Positions 20,860-33,240 are shown, counted from the first letter of the stretch. The stretch is DNA of 64,000 bases from Gigaspora margarita (GCA_009809945.1 WTPW01000422.1:154657-218656), one strand, 5' to 3'. The notes: generated from the sequence alone by a model not told the origin. Numbers and translations: made by a program.

Positions 20860-23110
20860 TGCTGTATGAATTTTATTGCAGAATTTAATAGCTATTGTAA
20901 ACAGTTTAGCATATGTGATTAATTTAATTTGTATCGAAATTCTTAATAATTAAAATAGAATTTGCATTAAATTGTTATTTTCATTATGAATTACTGTAAA
21001 AATATTGTTACAAAATTTACTCTTATAGTGAATATGTATATAATGTTATTTTCATAGTAATTATCTTGTTTTTATATAATTAAAATTTAGTTAGTTATAT
21101 TTAAATTATTGAAATTTTTACTGTAAAAAAAAATCCTGTTTTTGAATTATTGTAAATTCTTTTATCTATAAAGAATTTTGTTACAGAACTTGCTTTTATT
21201 TCAGTAACTAAAGTATGTAGTAAGTTTGTTTGTATTGGTATTATTGTGACTTTGATATAGTTAATATTGAGTTAGTTTGTTATTGAAATTATTGTGATTT
21301 CTATAATGAATTACTGCAAAAAATTCTGTTATGAAACTTAACATTCCAGTAACTACTATAGTGGTTAAGATCGAGCTAATTTGCATTAAAATTATCTTGA
21401 TTCTTATTGTACAAAATACTGTTGTTATTTTAGTGACTACATAGTGTATCTGGAATTATCATAAATTCTATTTTGACTATAATAAAGAATTTTGTTACAA
21501 AACTTATACTCTATTCCCAGTAACCAAAGTAAGTAGTAAAGTTTGTTTGTATTAGAATTATCATGATTTCTATGTAGTTAAGATTGATTATTATATACTT
21601 TCTATCATGAATTATAGTAAAAAAATAGTGTTACAAAACCTACTATTCTTGTGACTACAACGGTGATTAAGATTGAATTAATTTGTATTAGAATTATTTT
21701 GATTTTTATTATATAAAATTCTGTTACAAAATTTATTTGGTATTTTAGTAACCACACAGTACATGTTAGTTCATACTGAAATTATCATGAATCTTTTCAT
21801 CTATAAAGAATTTTGTTACAGAACTTACTTTATATCCTAGTAACCAAAGTACATTGTAAGTTTGCTTGCATTGGTATTATTGAGTTAATTTGTTATTGAA
21901 ATTACTGTTATTTCTATAATGAATCACTGTAAATAATTCTGTTATAAAACTTATCATTCCAGTAACTAATGTAGCAGTTAAGATCAGTCTAATTTGTATT
22001 AAAATTATCTTGATTCTTATTGTACAAAATACTGTTACAAAGCATATTCACTATTTCAGTGACTACATAGTACATCTGGAATTATCATGATTTTTATTTT
22101 AACTATAACATAATAAAGAATTTTGTTATAAAACTTATACATTAACAAAAGTATGTAGTAAAGTTTGTTTGTATTGGAATTATTGTAATTTCTATGTAGT
22201 TAAGATTGATTACTGGAATTATTGTGTGATTTAAATCATAAATTACAGTAAAAAATTCTGTTACAAAACTTACCATTTTTATGACTACAGTAGTGGTTAA
22301 GATTGAGCTAATTGCATTAGAATTATCTTGATTTCTATTATATAAAATTCTATTACAGAACTTATTTGCTATTTCTGTACAGTATGTGTTAGTTTGCACT
22401 GGAATTATCATGAGTTCTTTTATCTATAAAGAATTTTGTTATATAACTTACTCTCTATTCCAGTAACAAAGTATGTAGTAAGTTTGTTTGCATTGGTATT
22501 ATCATGGCTTCTATATAGTTAATATCGAGTTAGTTTGTTATTGAAATTATCAGGATTGGACAGCCTCTATGTTCAATGAATTTCACTGGACACTGGACAT
22601 ATAAATTTATCTGGTGTCTATTGATTTATTAACATATAAAGAGTAAAAATTAGTGGTATAATACTGCCTTAATTATTTGGTTTGCTTGACTCTGAACAGA
22701 GGTTTCTTATTTTTAAAAAAATTACAATTTTAGAAATTTAAAATTTATTGGACAACCCACTTGTCCAATTGCCAACCCTGGAAATTATTGTGATTTTTAT
22801 AATAAGTTACTGTAAAAATTCTGTTATGAAACTTAACATTCCAGTAACTACTGTAGTGCATAAGATCGAGCTAATTTGCATTAAAATTATCTTGATTCTT
22901 ATTATACAAAATTCTGTTACAAAACTTATTCACTATTTCAGTAACTAAACAGTACGTCTGGAATTATCATAATTTCTATTTTAATTAAAGTATTTTGTAA
23001 CAAATCTTACACTCTATTCCCAGTAACCAAAGTATGTAGTAAAGTTTTTTTTTGTATTAGAATTATCGCAATTTCTATGTACTTAAGATTGATTACTGGA
23101 ATTATTGTGA
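20860..23110 (-). repeat. Satellite array B (same family as A, inverted)
   Basis: Read on the minus strand, the units carry the array A words: ACAGTAATTCAT, ATAGAAATCA, AATTCCAATACAAAC, TTAACCAC, AGTAGTTACTGGAAT and AAGTTTTGTAACAGAATT. More than fifteen degenerate units are present. A non-satellite insertion at about 22550-22780 (around GGACAGCCTCTATGTTCAAT and CAACCCACTTGTCCAATTGC) interrupts it. Open frames at 22142-22411 and 22748-22948 are products of the repeat. Confidence 0.75.
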
Positions 23111-23239
23111 GTTTACTATAATTTAAATTACATATTATATGAGTTTTGAACTTGAATTTTAAACAAAGGATTATTCAATAACTTATTAAATTAGAAAAAA
23201 TAATAAATTTAAATTAACAAACATACTTTTAAAAAATCA

Positions 23240-23560
23240 TTATTGTTTTCCTTAGTACTGGCCAACGTCTTAAGTGCAATGATGCTGGATTGTTCACTTG
23301 CTCTCTTATATTTTTCATGAATAAGTTATTGAATGGAATCCATTCAATCACATCTTTATATCTCCAGGTTCTAAATTGGAACATTTTTATGCAATCGTCA
23401 ATATTTTTATGTCCAATTGTCCACCTTGTTTCTATGTCAGGGTCACATGATAGACACCATGTAGGTTGAGTATTATTTTTATTTTTATTACAATGTCCAC
23501 ATTTTCCATAATTAGAATTTCTATATAAATGATAAATATGTAATTGATTTATTTTGCATC
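23240..23560 (-). pseudogene. Cys-rich N-terminal module of a Glomeromycotina-type protein kinase
   Basis: The minus strand reads NYGKCGHCNKNKNNTQPTWC, then LSCDPDI, WTIGHKNIDDCIKMFQFRT and YKDVIEWIPFNNL. The CxxC...WCxxC arrangement followed by a D-D-C-I-K helix and VIEWIPF is the module preceding the kinase domain in many proteins of arbuscular mycorrhizal fungi, as far as I remember. The Gly-rich loop that should follow is not visible (the next residues are FMKNIREQVNNP), so the gene is truncated or a gene fragment. No stop interrupts the about 100-residue block. Three further decayed copies lie at 36-38.5 kb. Confidence 0.6.
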
Positions 23561-23639
23561 TGCAGTTTTAAACTTTAGATCGAATGTAAATAATTTTTGT
23601 ATTTACTATTACCGACTAAATTAATATGAATAAAATGAA

Positions 23640-24640
23640 TTGCACATAATGGTAAATAAGTGTCAATGTTTGCTGTTTTTAATTCCACTGATTAACAAAT
23701 GTTCTTTATACTCATTTACTGAATAAAATGATTAATGCGAATAAAATGAATTTAAACATAATGGTAAATAAGTATTTATCTGTTATATTTGCTATTTTAA
23801 TTCTATTGATTAATAAATGTTCTTTATACTCACATGCTGAGTGAGGAGGTGATTAACGTGAATGAAATGAATTTAAATGTAATGGCAAATAAGTATTTAT
23901 CTGTTATGTTTGCTGTTTTTAATTCAATTGATTAATAAATGTTCTTTATACTCACATGCTGAGTGAGGAGGTGATTAATGTGAATGAAATGAATTTAAAT
24001 ATAATAGTAAATAAGTATTTATCTGTTATGTTTGCTGTTTTTAATTCCATTGATTAATAAATGTCTTTTATACTCACTGACCAAATTAATGCGAATGAAA
24101 TGAATTTAAATGTAATGGTAAATAAGTATTTATCTGTTATGTTTGCTGTTTTTAATTCCATTGATAATAAATGTCCTTTATACTCACTGACTAAATTAAT
24201 GCAAATGAAATGAATTTAAACGTAATGATAAATAAGTATTATCTGTTATGTATGCTGTTTTTAATTCCATTGATTAATAAATGTTCTTTATATTGTATCG
24301 ACTAAATTGATGCGAATAAAATGAATTTAAACGCAATGGTAAATAAGTATTTATCTGTTATGTTTGCTGTTTTTAATTTCATTGATTAATAAATGTCCTT
24401 TATACTCACTGACAAATTAATGTGAATGAAATGAATTTAAACGTAATGGTAAATAAGTATTTATCTGTTATATATGCTGTTTTTAATTCCATTGATTAAT
24501 AAATGTTCTTTATATTGTATTGACTAAATTAATGTGAATGAAATAAATTTAAACATAATGGAAATAAGTATTTATCTGTTATGTATGCTGCTTTTAATTC
24601 CATTGATTAATAAATGTTCTTTATACTTACGGGCTAAATA
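23640..24640. repeat. Tandem array, about 120-bp unit, roughly nine copies
   Basis: Each unit contains GTAAATAAGTATTTATCTGT, TATGTTTGCTGTTTTTAATT, CATTGATTAATAAATGTTCT and TTATACTCAC, then a variable GACTAAATTAATG and GAATGAAATGAATTTAAA. Copies are much more alike than in satellites A and B, implying recent amplification. Two units carry a longer GCTGAGTGAGGAGGTGA variant, making a sub-type. No coding potential. Confidence 0.9.
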
Positions 24641-24789
24641 ATACAAAAAATAAATAAATACGTATGTATTTATGAGCTTAAATTACTGAAATAGATCAAT
24701 AAATGCGCTTTATGCTTACTCTTTGATAAATAAAATTAAGAAATCCTGTTTTAAATAAACTACAAAAATTATAATAAAAGTAAAATTTA

Positions 24790-25110
24790 ACTTACTTATT
24801 AATCTATTCATAAAATTTATCAAAATTTTTTTCAATACCAATTCTGTAGTAATAACACCAGGCAGTTTTTCAAATTCCCATAGAATTACTTGCCTCAGCA
24901 GACTTCAGATAATATGAAAATGCTTTTTGCTTATTGATTTCGATCCCAATTCCTAAATAATAACAATATCCAACTTGGTATATTCCGTTAGAATTATTCA
25001 TATCTGCTGATTTTTGGTAATATGTGAATGCTTATTTTTTCTTCCTTTTCAATTCCTATTTCATGTTCGTAACAATAACCAAGCAAATAATTTCTATTTG
25101 GATCATTTGT
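24790..25110 (-). pseudogene. Sel1-like repeat fragment
   Basis: The minus strand encodes NRNYLLGYCYEHEIGIEK and, after a frameshift, YYQKSADMNNSNGIYQVGYC, YYLGIGIEINKQKAFSYYLK, SAEASNSMGI, then a TGA and a further partial repeat. The pattern A-x-x-x-Y-Q-x-G-x-C-Y-x-x-G-I-G-x-x-x-x-x-K-A-F-x-Y-Y is the Sel1 repeat consensus. One TGA falls where a residue such as Trp would be expected. It is upstream of, and on the same strand as, the kinase-type Cys module, but in kinase-Sel1 proteins the order is the reverse, so the two fragments probably derive from different genes. Confidence 0.65.
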
Positions 25111-25149
25111 ATTCACCAATTAGAGACTGCTCAAGTCAAGAATCTTCTT

Positions 25150-28100
25150 CAAGATATTGTCTGAGCCTTCAGGGATATGGCCTGATATGAGGTTCTTGCT
25201 GCTCCTAAGAAAAATAACTAGATATATGTACAAACCTTCAAAGAAGAAGATAAGAACCCAGTAGAGTGAGTTGAAGCCTTTGAATAAGCTGCTAATGCCA
25301 ACAATTGAGCTAGGGCTAGAAAAATTAAATTGCTTCAGGGCATCTAGCAGAAATTGTACAAGTTGGTATAATGACCAAAAAGATAACCTCCTCTACTGGA
25401 ATGATAATAACAATTCTGATAACAGTTTTGTCTGGTCATTATCAAATATTTTGCAACCCTATAAAAATGATACCAATAGCAATTTGAATTAACTAATCTA
25501 AAGCAATAAGAGAAGAAAAAGTGGACTGTTATATGTACCAGTTTAAGAAATTACTAAAAAAAGTCATTCCAGACTACCAAATACCTACTATATACATTAT
25601 TTGAATGTTCATAGGAGAACTATGTGAAAAAATTGCTGCCTTAATGTTCGCTAACAATTTTGAAACATTAGATACTACTGTAGTCAATGCAAGAAAAATA
25701 GAGGCCAGTTAGGAGAGTGACAAAAATCAGATGATTCTTTAGGGGAGAAGGGGAGTAAAAAATGTTGAAATTATATATAGGAACTTGACCAAATCTATAT
25801 TATAGAGGGGGGAAGAGGGAGTAGGCCTCTAATAAAAAATAATCAGATGATTAATAACACTGCCCTTAGTACTATAAAAAGCAGGAACTGACCTACCAAG
25901 CTTTTGATAATTTAACAAAGAAAATGCAACAAATGGTAGTAAATTATTAAAAATTGACTACTGCTCTATCTGTAAGAGTTGAGACAGTTGGCCCCAAGCT
26001 CCAGCTAGTACACCCTGACCCCAATTTACTGTACTAATCTTGAAGGACCAACAATGAAAGGTCACATGCTATAATTGCAGTGAATGAGACCATATTGCTG
26101 GAATTGTCTAGCATAATGATGCCTGTTTACTAGGATTTTTTTTATCCTGAAAAGAAATAATACTCAATCTAGAAATGTTAATATGTATAATATTATTACA
26201 AATAGTGGCAACCAAGAAATTTATGCAATTAAATGATGTGAAAGACCTGAATCTGAAACTATTTAGGATGAAAGACTTTGTAAGAGGGACACCTCTGACT
26301 TAGACCAGCTCATTATCACAAATTAGGCTATGGCTATAGAAAAAATTGTTCTAGAACCTACTATGAACCCTCTACTAAACCATGTCAAAGTTACCAATTG
26401 GGTTCAAAGGTGCAGAGAACCCTCCATAGTGGATCTAATTCCACTTTATAATATCATAGAGGACCTGTTGAGTCAATGTGCTAATGCCACTTATGGTTAA
26501 CTGTTACAAGTGCTCAAGCAGCAACAGTATTTATTACCGGTCTTATGGCACCTAACCAGTATCTGAAATTGGGTTGTGGAGTCTGCGGGCCACAACAAAT
26601 TTTAAATTTCCACAACCAAAATCTGAAGTGCATATGCAAATTCTGCACATAATTTTGCAAATTTTACTTATAAATTTTGATTAAATGCTTATACGGCAAC
26701 TAAATTTTTATAAATTCTTATAATCTGCAACTATTTTTTTTATTTAGTTGCAGCCCACAACTAATTTAAAAATTGAATTTCAGACACTGCACCTAACTTT
26801 GTTAAACATAATCCTAAGCAAAGAACTTCTATAGCAAAATGCTATATTAGGGTCAAAAATAATCATATACTAGCTGTATTAGATTCTGGAGCTGCTATTA
26901 GCATAATATCTATAAAATTAGCAAAGAAACTTGGCCTTACTATAACTAAGCTCTCTACTACAGTAGTCATTACTGCAAATAGCACCTGTAAATGGGGCTT
27001 AAAAAAATAAAAAGATATAAAATCGGCTATACAAAGTGTCATAGTATCTAATAATTTCTAAGTCATAGAGAATCCAGATGAAATGATGCTACTAGAAATG
27101 GATTGGTTCCAAAAGGTTCATGCCTGGCTCTATTTTGACGAAAAGAAGCTATTTATTTAGTACCTGGATAAAAATATAGAAATACCTATATACTAAGCCA
27201 AAAAAGATAAAGTTAAATTACTTCAAGATAAAATCAATGATGACAATAACTTTTTCAATAACTATAAAGAAGAAAATAATCTTGAAGAAGTCAAAAGTTA
27301 CTATACTAAAGAGGTAGTAATGAACAAAGCAATCTGGGCATATACTTGATGGCTATGCAAAAACTTTCTATCCCAAACACAAGTAACTAAACTGTACTGA
27401 CTCCTGAAGAAATTATAAAAAAACTAGTTAAGAGTGCAACTTTAAATAAAAAAACAAGAGAAAAAAGCAAAATCTGTCTTAAAAAAATTTTGAGAACTCT
27501 TTACTACTGGGTTGCACCAACTTAATTAATACAGGAAAATCTAATATAAAATAGATATGGGTAATACGAAATCTATCAAGCAATCAGCCTACTAAATTGC
27601 TCTTAATGAACAGGTTTTCCTAAATAAAAAAATTGAAGAGCTATTAAAGAATAGTTTAATAAGTGAAATTAAAAGCCCATAGACTTCTTTAGTAGTAATA
27701 GTCCCAAAAAAGAATAGTAAACTTAGACTGTGCATTGATTATTAGAGATTAAACACAGTTACAAAGAAAGTTATTTTCTCTTTACTGCACATTAATAACC
27801 TACTAGAAATATTTGAAAAGGTGAAATGGCTTTTTTTACTTGATCTGGCCAGTAGGTACTAGCAAATACAGATGTTCAAGAATAATAGAGAGAAAATAGC
27901 CATCATAACCAAACAGGAAACATATGTCTTTAATGTAATGCCCTTGGTTTATGTAATACACTAGCCATATTTTAGAGAGCAATGAATCACATCCTATATG
28001 AATATACAGTGAAATTTATTGCTATATACTTAAATGATATAATTATCTACTCTAATACCTATCAGAACTACTTGGAGCATGTAGTAGACATTTTTGCAAG

Positions 28101-28800
28101 CTAGCTATAGCAGAGTTAAAGCTAAACCCAGATAAGTGTGAACTATTTAAAAATAATATAAAATTATTGGATCATATAATAGGAAAAGGGGTATCAAACC
28201 TAATAAAAATAAAGTAATAGAGTTTAAGAACTTCACTGTTCCTGTTAGCCTAAAGCAATTAAGAAGCTTTATTAGTCTTGTTTCCTTCTATAGTCAATTT
28301 ATAAAGACCTTCACTACTATTGCAAAACTACTTCATAGATTGTTGGAAAAGGAAGTAAATTTTGAATAGAAACCAACCCAAAAACAAGCTTTTAAGGTAC
28401 TAAAAACCTATTTAATTACCACCCAGATTCTAAGATATCCAAATTTTGATAAGCTTTTCTATTTCTATACTGATGCATTTAGTGTTGGATTAGGCACCGT
28501 ATTGGCCCGGAAAGATGAAGGTCAAAAAGAATATATGATTGCCTAGGCTAGCAAGAGCTTAACTCACTCTGAATGAAATTATGTGACCACTGAGTTAAAA
28601 TACTATACTTTGCATAAGCAGTAGAATATTTTTATCATAATTTAGGCTATAAACTCTTTGTGATCATGATGGATCACTCTGCTCTAAAGTGGCTCCAAAG
28701 TACAACTTTAAAGGGAAGAAGAGCCTAGTGGATTCTCTACCTACAGCTCTACAACTTTACTATTGTACTATTAATCTTTGAAAAGTACAAAAACAGGTAT
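25150..28800 (+). pseudogene. Ty3/gypsy retrotransposon, gag to RNase H, heavily decayed
   Basis: In order: gag around 25225-25500 (VQTFKEEDKNPVE-stop-VEAFNKAANANN-stop-A); a CCHC-like zinc knuckle CYNCSE-stop-DHIAG about 26070; aspartic protease VLDSGAAISII about 26880; reverse transcriptase from about 27600 (KNSLISEIKSP-stop-TSLVV, LRLCIDY-stop-RLNTVTKK, FLLDLASRY-stop-QIQMF); connection FE-stop-KPTQKQAFKVLK about 28360; RNase H YFYTDAFSVGLGTVLARK-like at about 28460 and MMDHSALKWLQ about 28670. No integrase follows. Many stops fall on positions where the family has Trp. A small dispersed repeat is inserted at 25715-25855. LTRs were not identified. Confidence 0.85.
25715..25855 (-). repeat. 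Short dispersed repeat, inverse copy of 56745-56890
   Basis: Shares GTGACAAAAATCAG, GTTGAAATTATATATAGGAA, TTGACCAAATCTATATTA and AATAATCAGATGATTAAT with the reverse complement of 56745-56890. C/G-rich strings (GGGGGGAAGAGGGAG) are typical of it. It lies within the gag part of the gypsy remnant. Clear terminal inverted repeats were not resolved. Confidence 0.7.
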
Positions 28801-28969
28801 AACTCTTGATCCAGTAATTAGAATTTGATAAAACATTGACTATTCAAATCAGTTTATTGAGATAGTTCTAATGAGCTATAGATCATATCTGTTTGACTAC
28901 TGGTTGTCAAGATCAGAACCAATAAACAATTAAGTATAGGATCTACAATATGATTGGCTAAGTGATTTA

Positions 28970-29095
28970 CAAAGGACCCCAAAATATACATAAATAGGTC
29001 AGGTTAATTATAGAGTTCTAAAAAAGGAAAGATTTGCAGAAAAAACTTCAAAAATAAGCAAAAAATTACTATAAATAGAGACTGTCTAAAGCCAG
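28970..29095. repeat. Short dispersed repeat with GGACCC...AAATATACATAAATAGG end
   Basis: Begins AGGACCCCAAAATATACATA. Related ends occur at 41030-41070 and at 48958-49138. It stands directly after each of the two gypsy remnants, so it could be part of their 3' region or LTR. A block CAAAAATAAGC occurs in all copies. Confidence 0.55.
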
Positions 29096-29169
29096 GTGGT
29101 CACGGGGTACAGGGGTTCAGTTAGGCCACCTCAGAGAGATCAGATAGATCAATTTTGTGTAACCCTATA

Positions 29170-29600
29170 TAATTTCATTAATGGAGTGTTTTTAAAAATT
29201 TCAACGAAGATATCTCAGCAAAAACTTAAAAAATTTTATAACCTTTTTTTTATTTTAATTCTATAAACTCGTAGAATTAAAAAAAAAGATTTTATCGAAT
29301 TTTCTTAGATGGTTGCCGAGATATCTTCATACAAAGTTTGATAAAGAATTAAACTGCCTATGAAGTAGAAACAAAGATAAAACTAAGAATGAATATATCT
29401 TGGCAGCCACTTAAGCAAATTCTATGAGCTTTTTTTTATTTTAATTCTTTAAACTTGTAGAAGTAAAATAAAAAAAAGATTCATCAAATTTGATTCTTTA
29501 ATCTTGTAGAAGTAAAATAAAAAACGATTCATCAAATTTGCTTAGATGATTGCCAAGATATCTTCATTCAAAGTTGGATAAAGAATTAAAACGCCTATAA
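29170..29600. repeat. Palindromic modules, relatives of those at 41-43 kb
   Basis: Modules contain GAAGATATCTC ... TTTTATTTTAATTCTA ... GTAGAATTAAAA ... GAGATATCTTC, i.e. self-complementary units of about 110-150 bp. They grade into the satellite that follows. Relation to the foldback element at 41143-43490 is by shared words, not full alignment. Confidence 0.6.
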
Positions 29601-29639
29601 AATAGAAGCAAAAATAAAACTTTGAACGAATATATCTCA

Positions 29640-32600
29640 GCGACAACTTAGGTTCTATGAACTTTCTTTTATTTAATTCTACAAAAATTTCATCAAAAAA
29701 TCCAAAGAAGTTAGAGTGGAGTTCATGCAAAGTGCATCTGCTAATGCTTTTTCTCCAAATCTATTCGAACGAAGATTCAAAGAAGTCAGCATAAAGTTCA
29801 TGCAGAGTGCATCTGCTAATGCCTTTCACGGCTGTTAAATTTAAAAAAATTAATTAAATTATAACAAAAAAAAATTGTACAATTTTTTTAAAAACTAATG
29901 AAAACTTAAGTTCTATGAACTTTCTTTTATTTAATTCTACAAAAATTTCATCAAAAGATCTAAAGAAGTTAGAGTGGAGTTTATGCAAAGTGCATCTGCT
30001 AATGCTTTTCCTTCAAATCTATTTGAATGAAGATCCAAAGAAGTCAGCGTGAAGTTCATGCAGAGTGCATTTGCTAGTTAGAGAGGAGTTCATACAAAAC
30101 ATGTCTGCTAATGCTTTTCCCCAAATCTATTCGAACGAAGATTCAAAGAAGTCAGCATAAAGTTCGTGCAGAATGCATCTGCTAATGAATTTCACGGCTG
30201 TTAAATTTAAAAAATTAATTAAATTATAACTTCTAATTTACAAAAAAATTTAAATAATTTATAACAAAATTTAATACCCATTAAAAAAAATTGTGCAATA
30301 TTTTTAAAAACTAACAAATATATTTCAGCAACAACGAACTTTCTTTTATTTAATTCTACAAAAATTCATCAAAAGATCCAAAGAAGTTAGAGTAGAGTTT
30401 ATGCAAAGCATGCCTGCTAATTCTTTTCCTCCAAATCTATTCGAACAAAGATTCAAAGAAGTCAGCATGAAGTTCGTGCAGAGTGCATCTGCTAATGCTT
30501 TTCATGGCTGTTAAATTTAAAAAAATTAATTAAATTATAACTTCTAATTTACAAAAAAATTTAATACCCATNNNNNNNNNNNNNNNNNNNNNNNNNNNNN
30601 NNNNNNNNNNNNNNNNNNNNNNNNNNNNNNNNNNNNNNNNNNNNNNNNNNNNNNNNNNNNNNNNNNNNNNNNNNNNNNNNNNNNNNNNNNNNNNNNNNNN
30701 NNNNNNNNNNNNNNNNNNNNNNNNNNNNNNNNNNNNNNNNNNNNNNNNNNNNNNNNNNNNNNNNNNNNNNNNNNNNNNNNNNNNNNAAATTTAAAAAAAT
30801 TAATTAAATTATAACTTCTAATTTACAAAAAAATTTAATACCCATAAAAAAAAATTGTACAATTTTTTTAAAAACTAACAAAACTTAAGTTCTATGAACT
30901 TTCTTTTATTTAATTCTACAAAAATTTCATCAAAAGATCTAAAGAAGTTAGAATAGAGTTTATGCAAAGTGCATCCGCTAATGCTTTTCCTCCAAATCTA
31001 TTCGAACGAAGATTCAAAGAAGCCAGCGTGAAGTTCATGCAGAGTGCATCTGCTAGTTAGAGTAGAGTTTATGCAAAGCGCATCTGCTAATTCTTTTTCT
31101 CCAAATCTATTTGAATGAAGATTCAAAGAAGTCAGCGTGAAGTTCATGCAGAGTGCATCTGCTAATGCCTTTCACGGCTATTAAATTTAAAAAAATTAAT
31201 TAAATTATAACTTCTAATTTACAAAAAAATTTAATACCCATTAAAAAAAAATGTACAATTTTTAAAAACTAATGAAAACTTAAGTTCTATGAACTTTCTT
31301 TTATTTAATTCTACAAAAATTTTATCAAAAGATCCAAAGAAGTTAGATTGGAGTTCATGCAAAGTGCGTCTGCTAATGCTTTTTCTCCAAATCTATTCGA
31401 ACGAAAATTCAAAGAAGTCAGCGTAAAGTTCGTGCAGAGTGCATCTGCTAATGCCTTTCATAGCTGTTAAATTTAAAAAAATTAATTAAATTATAACTTC
31501 TAATTTACAAAAAAATTTAATACCTATTAAAAAAAAATTGTACAATTTTTTTAAAAACTAACAAAAACTTAAGTTCTATGAACTTTCTTTTATTTAATTC
31601 TACAAAAATTTCATCAAAAGATCTAAAGAAGTTAGAATAGAGTTCATGCAAAGTGCGTCTGCTAATGCTTTTTCTCTAAATCTATTTGAACGAAGATTCA
31701 AAGAAGCTAGTATGAAGTTCATGCAGAGTGCATCTGCTAGTTAGAGTAGACTTCATACAAAGCACATCTGCTAATTCTTTTCCTCCAAATCTATTTGAAC
31801 GAAGATTCAAAGAAGTTAGCATGAAGTTTGTGCAGAGTGCATCTGCTAATGCCTTTCACAGCTATTAAATTTAAAAAAATTAATTAAATTATAACAAAAA
31901 AAAATTGTACAATTTTTTTAAAAACTAACGAAAACTTAAGTTCTATGAACTTTTTTTTATTTAATTCTACAAAAATTTCATCAAAAGATCTAAAGAAGTT
32001 AGAGTGGAGTTCATGCAAAGCACATCTGCTAATGCTTTTCCTCCAAATCTATTCAAATGAAGATTCAAAGAAGTCAGCATGAAGCTCATGCAGAGTGCAT
32101 CTGCTAGTTAGAGTGGAGTTTATGCAAAGCGCATCTGCTAATGCTTTTTCTCCAAATCTATTCGAACGAAGATTCAAAGAAGTCAGCGTGAAGTTTGTGC
32201 AAAGTGCATCTGCTAGTTAGAGTAGAGTTCATGCAAAGTGTGTCTGCTAATTCTTTTTCTCCAAATCTATTCGAACGAAGATTCAAAGAAGTCAGCGTGA
32301 AGTTCGTGCAGAGTGCATTTGCTAATGCCTTTCACAGCTGTTAAATTTAAAAAATTTAATTAAATTATAACTTCTAATTTACAAAAAAATTAAATAACTT
32401 ATAACAAAATTTAATACCCATTAAAAAAAATTGTACAATTTTTTTAAAAAACTAATGAAAACTTAAGTTCTATGAACTTTCTTTTATTTAATTTTACAAA
32501 AATTTCATCAAAAAATCTAAAGAAGTTAGAGTGGAGTTCATGCAAAGCACGTCTGCTCATGCTTTTCCTCCAAATCTATTTGAACGAAGATTCAAAGAAG

Positions 32601-33240
32601 TTAGCGTAAAGTTTGTGCAGAGTGCATCTGCTAGTTAGAGTGGAGTTCATGCAAAGCATGTCTGCTAATGCTTTTCTTTCAAATTTATTCGAACGAAGAT
32701 TTAAAGAAGTCAGTGTAAAGTTCATGCAAATTGCATCTGCTAGTTAGAGTAGAGTTCATGCAAAGTATGTCTGCTAATTCTTTTCCTCCAAATCTATTCG
32801 AACGAAGATTCAAAGAAGTCAGCGTGAAGTTCGTACAGAGTGTATCTGCTAATGCCTTTCACGGCTGTTAAATTTAAAAAAATTAATTAAATTATAACAA
32901 AAAAAAATTGTATAATTTTTTTAAAAACTAACGAAAACTTAAGTTCTATGAACTTTCTTTTATTTGATTCTACAAAAATTTCATCAAAAGATCTAAAAAA
33001 GTTAGAGTAGAGTTCATGCAAAGCACATCTGCTAATGCTTTTCCTCCAAATCTATTCGAACGAAGATTCAAAGAAGTCAGCATGAAGTTCGTGCAGAGTG
33101 CATTTGCTAATGCCTTTCAAGGCTGTTAAATTTAAAAAAATTAATTAAATTATAACTTCTAATTTACAAAAAATTTAAATAACTTTTAACAAAATTTAAT
33201 ACCCATTAAAAAAAATCATATAAATTTTTTAAAAACTAAT
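29640..33240. repeat. Higher-order satellite array, about 330-400-bp unit with internal about 100-bp subunits
   Basis: The long unit joins an AT-rich half (TTAAATTTAAAAAAATTAAT, AATTTAATACCCATTAAA, ACTTAAGTTCTATGAACTTT) to a less AT-rich half (AAATCTATTCGAACGAAGAT, TCAAAGAAGTCAGCGTGAAG, GTGCATCTGCTAATGCTTTT). In some units the second half is doubled or tripled via a CTGCTAGTTAGAGTGGAG junction, giving a variable higher-order structure. About ten long units flank an assembly gap. The array has no open frames of note. Confidence 0.9.
30572..30786. other. Assembly gap (Ns) inside the satellite
   Basis: Both flanks are the same part of the unit (the AATTTAATACCCAT to TTAAATTTAAA segment), so the gap probably hides a collapsed number of repeat units rather than unique sequence. 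Confidence 0.9.

Noticed and set aside
23640..24640. CRISPR array
   Set aside because: The whole unit is repeated, without unique spacers alternating with short identical repeats, and the organism is a eukaryote.
27600..28700. Alternative genetic code with TAA/TAG as sense codons
   Set aside because: Stops replace both Trp and apparent Gln positions and include TGA, and the intact gene at 7780-9261 reads with the standard code and ends at a normal stop. Mutation explains this better.
29640..33240. Repeat-protein gene (peptide repeats)
   Set aside because: Units vary in length by numbers not divisible by three and contain stops in all frames, so this is non-coding satellite.
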